DNA of 13,762 bases from the NCBI GenBank assembly GCA_041497605.1, contig JBGQGW010000084.1:1-13762 (forward strand). Reading direction: 5' to 3'. Each line of letters starts with the position of its first letter. Within the stretch, counting starts at the first letter, position 1. Below the pieces are notes generated by a model that was not told the origin of the DNA, did no database searches, and saw only the letters and a program-made list of their open reading frames with translations. Below are positions 1 to 6,326 of this stretch, one piece after another. This stretch comes from JBGPTK01 sp041497605 (lineage in GTDB: Bacteria; Acidobacteriota; Terriglobia; Acidiferrales; UBA7541). The position numbers were made by a program, and so were the translations under genes.

Positions 1-134
1 AAAATCTCGAGGTGCGCTCGCACCCGGCCGCCGGTGAGGCGGCCCAATTCGCGGTAAATCCGGTCGAGATAGGCGAAGACCACCAACCCCACGGCGAGAC
101 CGAGAATTCCGAGTGTGTAATAAAGATTCGGCAT
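1..134 (-). CDS. N-terminus of a membrane protein, probably HlyC/CorC-type (CNNM/CBS) hemolysin family (partial)
   Basis: Only the first 44 codons are inside the window; the rest lies beyond base 1. The protein starts MPNLYYTLGILGLAVGLVVF and continues into a basic stretch (YLDRIYRELGRL). This is one membrane-spanning helix (about residues 5-21) followed by a short positive segment. The start lies 13 bases after the ybeY stop, so it is almost certainly co-transcribed with ybeY. In many bacteria the gene after phoH-ybeY encodes a CorC/YbeX or HlyC-family protein with a DUF21 membrane domain and paired CBS domains, and the opening residues fit such proteins. The family call rests mainly on position and this short N-terminus; no CBS or DUF21 motif is visible here. 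No strong Shine-Dalgarno is seen. Confidence 0.55.
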   Translation of the reverse strand, partial: MPNLYYTLGILGLAVGLVVFAYLDRIYRELGRLTGGRVRAHLEI

Positions 135-147
135 GGTTATTTCGATT

Positions 148-693
148 TCACCCGAGCCCCAGCTCCCGGCGCAGGCGGCGTTCGCGGCGTTCCATCTCGC
201 CGTGATCGGTTTCGTGATCGTAGCCCATCAAATGCAGCACGCCGTGCAAGAGGAGGATTCGCAACTCCTGCGGCAAGGTTCGGCCGAATCGCCGCGCATT
301 CCGAAGAGCCGTTTGCGGCGAGATCGCGAGATCACCCAAATAAGCCGGGGCCGCAGATTCCGATCCAGAAACTCCGGCGCCTCGCCCCTGCAAGGCGTTT
401 CTCTTGTTCACTTTCATTCCGGATTCGGCACGCCGCGAGAGTCCTCTGCTGTTCTTGATTCGCGCCTTCCCGCTACCGTTCCTGGCGAGACTTCCATCGG
501 CAGGAAACGAGAGCACGTCCGTGGGGCCGTACTTGCCTCGATAGGCCTGATTCCAGCGCGCGATGGCCGCGTCGCTGACGAAGCAAACACCCACGGCATC
601 CGGCGGCAAATCGAATCGTTCGCACACGCGCGCCAGAAACACATCGAGAGATTCGAGAGAAACAGGGACACGGCGCTGGCGGTTTTGAATCAT
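148..693 (-). CDS. ybeY: Endoribonuclease YbeY (rRNA maturation factor), with an insertion
   Basis: YbeY is a zinc-dependent endoribonuclease acting in 16S rRNA 3'-end maturation and ribosome quality control in the cytoplasm. The diagnostic H-x3-H-x5-H motif is intact (HGVLHLMGYDHETDH, His150, His154, His160), and the upstream TDVLSFP (58-64) and LGDLAIS (119-125) signatures are present. The ATG at 693 (MIQNRQ) is chosen because it lies 10 bases after the phoH stop with GGAG upstream, although the frame stays open further. The protein is 181 residues, longer than the usual 150-160. The excess is a Gly/Ser/Arg/Lys-rich segment at about residues 66-117, between the TDVLSFP and LGD signatures, where E. 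coli has only a dozen residues. The catalytic histidines are unaffected, so the enzyme is probably active. It lies directly downstream of phoH, its usual partner. Confidence 0.93.
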   Translation of the reverse strand: MIQNRQRRVPVSLESLDVFLARVCERFDLPPDAVGVCFVSDAAIARWNQAYRGKYGPTDVLSFPADGSLARNGSGKARIKNSRGLSRRAESGMKVNKRNALQGRGAGVSGSESAAPAYLGDLAISPQTALRNARRFGRTLPQELRILLLHGVLHLMGYDHETDHGEMERRERRLRRELGLG

Positions 694-703
694 GGACAGC
701 GGG

Positions 704-1708
<1,005 letters not shown>

Positions 1709-1761
1709 CTAGTTTGGCGGCTACTCGCTCCCGGTAGTGATTGAGTAATAGTAACCTACAA

Positions 1762-1790
1762 AGCCTAGCGCACCCGGCGCAGGGGGTCAA
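1762..1790 (-). promoter_or_regulatory. Sigma70-like promoter for phoH-ybeY
   Basis: On the minus strand, TTGACC (1790-1785) and TAGGCT (1767-1762) are separated by exactly 17 bases. This matches the -35 well (5 of 6) and the -10 moderately. Predicted transcription would begin near 1755, giving a leader of about 47 bases before the phoH ATG. The promoter lies between lemA and phoH, so phoH-ybeY need not depend on read-through from lemA. Confidence 0.55.
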
Positions 1791-1835
1791 GGCCACCCGG
1801 CTATCCTGTGGCAGGTCAATACATTACAGGTGGCC
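1791..1835. repeat. Inverted repeat between lemA and phoH
   Basis: Seven-base perfect arms GGCCACC (1791-1797) and GGTGGCC (1829-1835) enclose 31 bases. A second, mutually exclusive pairing CCTGT (1805-1809) with ACAGG (1826-1830) shares part of the right arm. The left arm touches the predicted phoH -35 box. It could be an operator or a weak lemA transcript end. No T-run follows on the minus strand, so a rho-independent terminator is unlikely. Confidence 0.35.
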
Positions 1836-1865
1836 GGGGCACGAAAAGCAGCTAACCAATGAGCA

Positions 1866-2447
1866 CTAGCCCTTGGGCCCCGGGAACTGCACCTTGGGCA
1901 CCTGCCGCGATTCTGGCGTCGCCGTAAAGTAAGCATCGTTGCGGTGGAAACCGGCGATGTTGGCGATGATGTTGTTGGGGAACAAGCCGATGTAGGTGTT
2001 GTAGTCTTGAATCAAGTCGTTGTAACGCTTGCGCTCGACCGCGATGCGGTTCTCGGTGCCGGCGAGCTCGTCCTGCAGCCGGAGAAAATTTTCGTTGGAC
2101 TTGAGCTGCGGGTAATTTTCAGAAATGGCGAGCAAGCGCCCGATCGCGCCATCGAGCTGGCCGTTGGCGGCGATTTTGTCTGCCGGCGTCTTGGCGCCGA
2201 GCAGGGCGGCGCGGGCGTTGGCGATGTCGCTGAAGACCGTCACTTCCTGCGCGGCAATACCCTTCACGGTTTCGACCAGGTTGGGAATCAGGTCGGCGCG
2301 GCGTTGTAGCACGACGTCTACTTGCGCCCATTGTGATTTTACCGCTTCGTTCTTCGTCACCATGTCATTCCGGCGAGTTACGTACATGCCGCCGAAAATC
2401 AGGGCCAAAATCACCAGGACGATGATCACCAGGACTGACGTTTTCAT
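1866..2447 (-). CDS. lemA: LemA family membrane-anchored protein
   Basis: LemA proteins have one N-terminal transmembrane helix and a long helical domain facing out of the cytoplasm; their molecular role is poorly defined. This one is 193 residues, of usual length. A hydrophobic helix spans about residues 4-21, followed by a YVTRRN basic stop. The family core is plain: WAQVDVVLQRRADLIPNLVE (40-59), VKGIAAQE, and the C-terminal RYNDLIQDYNT and FPNNIIANIAGF segments. The ATG at 2447 is preceded by a good Shine-Dalgarno (GAGGAGAG). It follows the nucleotidyltransferase gene after 153 bases and belongs to a cluster with the TPM-domain gene; LemA and TPM/YgcG proteins often co-occur. The gap to phoH contains a separate promoter. 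Confidence 0.93.
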   Translation of the reverse strand: MKTSVLVIIVLVILALIFGGMYVTRRNDMVTKNEAVKSQWAQVDVVLQRRADLIPNLVETVKGIAAQEVTVFSDIANARAALLGAKTPADKIAANGQLDGAIGRLLAISENYPQLKSNENFLRLQDELAGTENRIAVERKRYNDLIQDYNTYIGLFPNNIIANIAGFHRNDAYFTATPESRQVPKVQFPGPKG

Positions 2448-2474
2448 GAGAGCTCTCCTCGCTCGAACCTAAGC

Positions 2475-2502
2475 CGTAATTCGTGAATCGTAACCCGTGA
2501 AG
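2475..2502. repeat. Imperfect 14-bp tandem duplication upstream of lemA
   Basis: CGTAATTCGTGAAT (2475-2488) is followed directly by CGTAACCCGTGAAG (2489-2502); 11 of 14 bases are identical. It lies 28-55 bases upstream of the lemA ATG, in the 5' leader or promoter region. It could be two half-sites for a regulator or a fragment of a dispersed repeat; the sequence does not decide. Confidence 0.4.
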
Positions 2503-2600
2503 CGGCCCGACGCCGGGAATGCCTTCCGCATATGGATACGCCTCGGCGGCTGGTTAACTTTCAATATTCAGACCAGACCCAGCGGCACGCCGTCCGTCGC

Positions 2601-3326
2601 TCATTTATGATCACTCGATTGCATCCGCCGATCGACTTCGTTGGTGACGCGGTGAACGAAATCCAGATAGGCGCGCAGCGTCCCGTCAACTTCGACATTA
2701 CCCGCTTGCTGCTTGCCTTCGCGAACGTCGAGAATCGTGTGGAACGGCGCGGGGTTCGCGCTTGCCAGCGCCCCCATTCGATCGAACACGGCACGAGCAT
2801 TTTCCGGAACCGGCTCGCCCAGAGCGATGAGCGCGTGGCGAAAGAGCGTGACGAAACTGGAAATGGAAGCGGTCATGATGCCGAGCTGCGCGGCCCGCTT
2901 CTTCGGCGCGCTGAGGATTGCCTGGCGCAACCGGAGCCAGCCGGAGCGCAACTCCCGCTTCACCTGCCAGCCGTGAAGCTTCATCGGCACTTCGAACACG
3001 GCAAGAAAATCGCCACCCAGCAGCATCTGGTGACGGTCCCGGATGTCTCGCAGCTCGATGGCAAAGACCTCGGCCGAACGCTGCAATTCATCGGCGGTAA
3101 AAATCAGCGGAGCCGGATGCCCCTTGCGAATCCACCACTGCGCCACCGGGGCCAGCGACTCCAGTTCCGCTGAGCCGGCCTTTTCCACCAAGCACAGCAC
3201 ATTCAAATCGGAATGCTTTTCGTGATAATTCCCGCTGGCCGCGGAGCCATACAGGACGATCGCTTTCAAATTATTCCCCGCCGCGGCCTTCAATTTCCCG
3301 ACCAGTTCATCCAGCAGTTTCTTCAT
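2601..3326 (-). CDS. Nucleotidyltransferase-fold protein (MNT-like), function unknown
   Basis: The 241-residue protein opens with a polymerase-beta-type nucleotidyltransferase fold: a helix, strand KAIVLYGSAASGNYHEKHSD (21-40), then LNVLCLV. The GS pair (27-28) and first catalytic Asp (D40) are present, but the second carboxylate of the D-h-D pair is Asn42, so classical metal-dependent transfer may be lost or altered. Carboxylates at E91/D94 could supply the third ligand. From about residue 110 to the end it is mainly helical and basic, and I do not recognise that part. The ATG at 3326 has a good Shine-Dalgarno (GGAG, 8 bases upstream). It lies 36 bases after the TPM-domain gene, so they are probably co-transcribed. 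A role in modifying or sensing something for the LemA/TPM membrane proteins is a guess from position only. Confidence 0.8.
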   Translation of the reverse strand: MKKLLDELVGKLKAAAGNNLKAIVLYGSAASGNYHEKHSDLNVLCLVEKAGSAELESLAPVAQWWIRKGHPAPLIFTADELQRSAEVFAIELRDIRDRHQMLLGGDFLAVFEVPMKLHGWQVKRELRSGWLRLRQAILSAPKKRAAQLGIMTASISSFVTLFRHALIALGEPVPENARAVFDRMGALASANPAPFHTILDVREGKQQAGNVEVDGTLRAYLDFVHRVTNEVDRRMQSSDHK

Positions 3327-3340
3327 GTGAATCGCTCCAC

Positions 3341-3356
3341 GCCCGCCTCGGCGGGC
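3341..3356. repeat. Short GC hairpin between the TPM-domain and nucleotidyltransferase genes
   Basis: GCCCGCC and GGCGGGC form a near-perfect palindrome with a 2-base centre (in practice about 6 pairs and a 4-base loop). It sits in the 36-base gap between the two minus-strand genes, just upstream of the second gene's Shine-Dalgarno. No T-run follows, so it is not a standard terminator. It could stabilise the upstream mRNA or tune downstream translation. Confidence 0.4.
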
Positions 3357-3362
3357 CGGCTG

Positions 3363-4247
3363 CTACCAGCTTCCTCCAGCGCCGCCACCGCCAAATCCGC
3401 CACCGCCAAATCCACCAAATCCTCCGCCGCCCCCGCCTCCTCCGAATCCGCCTCCTCCCCAACCGCTGCCGCCACCCATAAACCACGGCCCGCCACCCCA
3501 GCCGCGGCCTCGGCGGCGAGCGCCGCCAAATCCAAATAATAGCCTGAACAAAAATCCGAGGAGTGGAAACACGATGAAGGCAAGCAACAGGAGGATGGTG
3601 ATGACTGGCACACCATTCTCTGGGGGCGATGGACGGGATGCGCGGCCTGTCACCTGCCCGGATTGCTGGGTGAGCGAGACTCCGCGCTCTTGCGCAATCA
3701 CATTGGCGATGCGCTGCGTGAGCAGGAGCAGCGCGCCGCTGTAGTCATTTTGCCTGAGCAGCGGGAGCATCTCGCGGCCAAAACCGCCAACCTTGCCGTC
3801 GGGCAGGATTGGCTCGAGTCCGTATCCCACAGTCACAAAATATTTGTGGTCATTGGGAGCGAGCAGAATCAAAATTCCGCGGTCTTTCTTTTTCGGGCCT
3901 ACTCCCCACTGTTCCGCCAAATTCACGGCATAATCGGCGGCCTCGGCTCCGTCGAGAGAGCGCACGGTGACGATGGCGATCTGCGCTCCCGCTTTCTGAT
4001 CGACCTCCTGGCAAAGCGCGATGAGTTTTTCCTTGGCGCCGGCGCTCAGAACGCCCGCAAAATCATTGACGTAGCCTTGCGGTTTGAGATTCTTGGGATT
4101 TTCCGCGCGGGCGGGCAGGGCGCAGCAGAATCCGATCAGTAGGAGCAGCGCAACGGAGAATGCCAATGCGCGCGAGACCCGGCGCCAGCCGATAGGAGTG
4201 ATGATTTTGTGAGCCGTCTGTGAATTCGAGAGTAAATTGACAAACAT
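3363..4247 (-). CDS. TPM domain (YgcG/Psb32-type) membrane protein with Gly-rich tail
   Basis: A TPM-fold protein anchored in the membrane with its domain outside the cytoplasm; family members are tied to membrane or photosystem repair but are mostly uncharacterised. From the ATG at 4247 it has 294 residues: a signal sequence (h-region about 28-44, likely cut after ARA48), the TPM domain (about 58-190, with GYVNDFAGVLS, GAQIAIVTVRSLDG, RGILILLA and VTVGYGLEPILPD), a transmembrane helix (about 213-237), an Arg-rich spacer and a Gly/Phe/Trp-rich tail ending GGSW. The open frame continues to 4358, but that extension would run over rpsT and its promoter and adds nothing family-like. No Shine-Dalgarno precedes 4247; a -10-like TAGACT lies 13 bases upstream of it, so the leader may be very short. 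First gene of the TPM-nucleotidyltransferase-LemA set. Confidence 0.88.
   Translation of the reverse strand: MFVNLLSNSQTAHKIITPIGWRRVSRALAFSVALLLLIGFCCALPARAENPKNLKPQGYVNDFAGVLSAGAKEKLIALCQEVDQKAGAQIAIVTVRSLDGAEAADYAVNLAEQWGVGPKKKDRGILILLAPNDHKYFVTVGYGLEPILPDGKVGGFGREMLPLLRQNDYSGALLLLTQRIANVIAQERGVSLTQQSGQVTGRASRPSPPENGVPVITILLLLAFIVFPLLGFLFRLLFGFGGARRRGRGWGGGPWFMGGGSGWGGGGFGGGGGGGGFGGFGGGGFGGGGAGGSW
3366..3530. repeat. Low-complexity GCC/CCA-rich tract encoding the Gly-rich tail
   Basis: This tract encodes about residues 240-294 of the TPM protein. On the plus strand it reads as repeated CCGCC/CCACC/AAATCC blocks, the complement of Gly codons interrupted by Phe codons. Such Gly tails ending in GxW are common in this family. 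It is coding low complexity rather than a CRISPR or mobile repeat. Confidence 0.7.
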
Positions 4248-4265
4248 GAAGGGCTCGGATAGTCT
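4237..4265 (+). promoter_or_regulatory. Strong sigma70-like promoter for rpsT
   Basis: A perfect -35 TTGACA (4237-4242) and TAGTCT (4260-4265) are separated by exactly 17 bases. Transcription would start near 4272, giving a leader of about 28 bases. The -35/-10 spacer contains the predicted start codon of the divergent TPM gene (4247-4245), so the two units physically overlap. Confidence 0.75.
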
Positions 4266-4299
4266 AACTGATTCAATACCATACGAAAAGGAGTAGTGA

Positions 4300-4608
4300 A
4301 TGCCCGCTGGCACGCCCGTAAAGCACAAAAAGAAATCGAAGTCGGTATTGAAGAACATCCGGCAGTCCGCCGCGCGACAGATTCACAACCGCGCGAACCG
4401 CACGCGCGTCCGGTCGGTGGTGAAGAAGATTCGCGCCGCGCTGAATGCCAAGGATTTGGCGGCCGCGGAAAAGATGGTGGGAACGACATTTTCTGAGCTG
4501 GATCGCGCGGTCCGCAAGCGAATTCTGCACTGGAAGACCGCCAACCGTTACAAGTCGCGGCTCACACTGGCTGTGAATGCACTCCGCGCAGCTCCGAAGA
4601 AGGCCTAG
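4300..4608 (+). CDS. rpsT: 30S ribosomal protein S20
   Basis: S20 is a small basic helical protein that binds 16S rRNA early in assembly of the small subunit. The 102-residue product is Lys/Arg-rich and carries the family pattern: KHKKKSKSVLKNIRQSAARQ near the start, NRANRTRVRSVVKKI (about 31-45) and the C-terminal HWKTANRYKSRLTLAVNAL. The ATG at 4300 has an AAGGAG Shine-Dalgarno at 4288-4293 with a 6-base spacer. It is monocistronic, with a near-consensus promoter and a terminator 27 bases after the stop. It converges on holA; adjacency of holA and rpsT is also known in Bacillus. Confidence 0.95.
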   Translation: MPAGTPVKHKKKSKSVLKNIRQSAARQIHNRANRTRVRSVVKKIRAALNAKDLAAAEKMVGTTFSELDRAVRKRILHWKTANRYKSRLTLAVNALRAAPKKA

Positions 4609-4635
4609 CTTTCAAATTTTAGGATTGTATGGACT

Positions 4636-4676
4636 GGCCCGGCTCCGAGGTCTAGAAGCCGGGCCGTTCTATTTTT
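4636..4676 (+). terminator. Rho-independent terminator of rpsT
   Basis: A 9-bp perfect stem GGCCCGGCT (4636-4644)/AGCCGGGCC (4657-4665) has a 12-base loop and is followed by a T-rich run (TTCTATTTTT, 4667-4676). On the minus strand no T-run follows the stem, so it would not serve holA. Confidence 0.85.
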
Positions 4677-4749
4677 GGCCAACGCTGAGCGAATGCCATT
4701 CCATGGTCAGATGATTTCCGTGAGGTCCTGCAAATATGGAGGAGGGCTG

Positions 4750-5772
4750 CTACCTGGGCTTGGCGGAAGCGGCGTTTGCTTCGGGGGCGGCCACCAATTT
4801 CGTCACCAGAAATTCCATCACCGCGCGGTCGTTCTTGTGACCGGATTTCAATTTATTGTCCGCTTCATAAAGGAGAGTGAGACCGGAAACGAGTTGCTCT
4901 CGAGGTATGCGGCGCAGGCGCTGGAGCACTTCTTCGGCTTCATCGAATCTCATGCGCAGAAGGCCGGCCACCTGACTTGCGGGCAGTTCCAGAGCTTCGA
5001 TCAAGCTGCGATATCTAAAGGCCAACGCGCCCACAATCTTGGGAGGCGGTTCCCCTTCGCGAAGAAGGCTATCGAGGAACAGAAGCGCGGCATCGCGCTG
5101 CCGCGTCGCCAGAAGATCCGCAAGCTTCCAGACTGTATATTTTTTCGAAGACACGACCAGGGACTCCACATCCTCAGTGGTGATGCGCCGTCCAGCAGCG
5201 TAGGTCGATAGTTTTTCGATCTCCGTTCGAATCCGCGCCACTTCTCCTTCCAGAATAAACGAGAGCGTCGCCGCAGCCGCTGGATCGAGGTCCGCGCCGA
5301 ATTCCTTGGCCATCTCCACGGCCTTGAGAGCGGCAGTTTTCTCATCGACCGTCAGCGCGACGATGGAAGCTTTTTCACTCAGCCTCTTGAAGAGCGTGCG
5401 GCGCCGATCCAGTTCGGTTGCCTCGAAGACCAGGACCGTAAACGGCGCCGGATTCGCGAGGTAGGCGCCCAGCGCTTCCATCGTCTCCTCATCCATTTCC
5501 TGCCAGGCTTGCGCATCTTCCACGAACACCAGTTGCCGGGGCGAAAGCATGGGCAGGGTTTGCGCCCGTTCGTAGACGGCGTCCCAGGACGTATGGTCCG
5601 CGCCAAAACGCGCCAGGGCCCAATCGCGCGTGCCTTCCGGCAAGTAAGCCTCAATCAATTTCGCGCGGCACAAACCTCGCAGATAAGAATCCGTGCCCAG
5701 CAGCACGATGGCAGGAACCGTCTGGCCCTTCGCGATCCGATCGAGAAATGCATCCACGGCCATTTCAGCCAT
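4750..5772 (-). CDS. holA: DNA polymerase III subunit delta (clamp loader)
   Basis: The delta subunit opens the beta clamp as part of the clamp-loader complex. This 340-residue protein has the usual length and layout: the N-terminal AAA+-like fold (PAIVLLGTDSYLRGLCRAKL at about 19-38; PMLSPRQLVFVEDAQ at about 74-88), the central FEATELDRRRTLFKRL segment, the lid region with EGEVARIRTEIEKLSTYA, and the C-terminal collar domain (KLADLLATRQRDAALLFLDS, then ALAFRYRSLIE). The ATG at 5772 shares one base with the lptE stop (TGATG), with GGAG 8 bases upstream, indicating translational coupling. A TTG just before it is not needed. As in E. coli, holA directly follows lptE. Confidence 0.92.
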   Translation of the reverse strand: MAEMAVDAFLDRIAKGQTVPAIVLLGTDSYLRGLCRAKLIEAYLPEGTRDWALARFGADHTSWDAVYERAQTLPMLSPRQLVFVEDAQAWQEMDEETMEALGAYLANPAPFTVLVFEATELDRRRTLFKRLSEKASIVALTVDEKTAALKAVEMAKEFGADLDPAAAATLSFILEGEVARIRTEIEKLSTYAAGRRITTEDVESLVVSSKKYTVWKLADLLATRQRDAALLFLDSLLREGEPPPKIVGALAFRYRSLIEALELPASQVAGLLRMRFDEAEEVLQRLRRIPREQLVSGLTLLYEADNKLKSGHKNDRAVMEFLVTKLVAAPEANAASAKPR

Positions 5773-6326
5773 CAAAAATTCTCCAGGAGATTCGACACCA
5801 GGTCAGCGGCGAAATCGCGCGACATCCGCTCCAGCGCGGGATCCTGCTCTTCGAAGAAGCTCGCAACGTCGGTGGAGATTTGATACTCCTCGCGAAACAC
5901 AAGGTCCTTGTTCTGGTAAATCACCTTTTGCGATTCGCGCTCCACCAGGCGGGTGCTGGCGTGTACCGTAACGAGCATGGTGGTGACGCGGCCGGTGGTG
6001 GCGTCGAAAAGCACCGGGCTGGTTTCTATGGTATTGATTTCGCCGTGCAGGACTGCGTCGGCCGACTTCTCATCCTGAATCACCCGATATTTCGTGCGAG
6101 CGAGCATCTCGTGAATCACCGCGCTGGTGAAGCGCTGTTCGATCCGGTAGCGCGATGTGCGGTTGGTGAACGCCGGCACCGCAATCGTTTTCCAGGTTGA
6201 GGGCAGATGGTTCCCGCGGCCGGCAACATGGTACCCGCAGCCGGGGATGCCCGCGGCCCCCATTAGCACGATTGCGAAGACCCGACGAAGCAGGCGCGCC
6301 CGGGTGCAGAGATCTTCAGCAGGCAA
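5772..6326 (-). CDS. lptE: LPS-assembly lipoprotein LptE
   Basis: LptE plugs the LptD barrel in the outer membrane and helps insert lipopolysaccharide. No ATG lies at a sensible place; a TTG at 6326 has GGAGG 6 bases upstream and gives 184 residues. The N-terminus is a lipoprotein signal: RLLRR, hydrophobic VFAIVLMGAAG and a lipobox-like IPGC with Cys30. The mature start CGYHVAGRGNHLP matches the classic LptE opening (CGYxxxG), followed by KTIAVPAFTNRT, the family's strand pattern and a RDFAADLVSNLLENF C-terminus. The lipobox is not textbook (Ile-Pro-Gly-Cys). Its start overlaps the upstream ASADH-like gene by 11 bases and its stop overlaps the holA ATG. It is the best evidence in the window for a diderm cell. 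Confidence 0.9.
   Translation of the reverse strand: MPAEDLCTRARLLRRVFAIVLMGAAGIPGCGYHVAGRGNHLPSTWKTIAVPAFTNRTSRYRIEQRFTSAVIHEMLARTKYRVIQDEKSADAVLHGEINTIETSPVLFDATTGRVTTMLVTVHASTRLVERESQKVIYQNKDLVFREEYQISTDVASFFEEQDPALERMSRDFAADLVSNLLENF

Noticed and set aside
3363..3530. Repetitive GCC/CCA-rich tract as a possible CRISPR or satellite
   Set aside because: There are no regular repeat-spacer units; it is the coding sequence of a Gly-rich tail typical of TPM proteins.
4247..4358. Upstream extension of the TPM gene to an ATG at 4358
   Set aside because: It would overlap the start and promoter of rpsT on the other strand, and it places 37 unrelated residues before a good signal peptide.
4636..4665. 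rpsT terminator stem acting also for holA
   Set aside because: No T-run follows the stem on the minus strand, so bidirectional termination is not supported.
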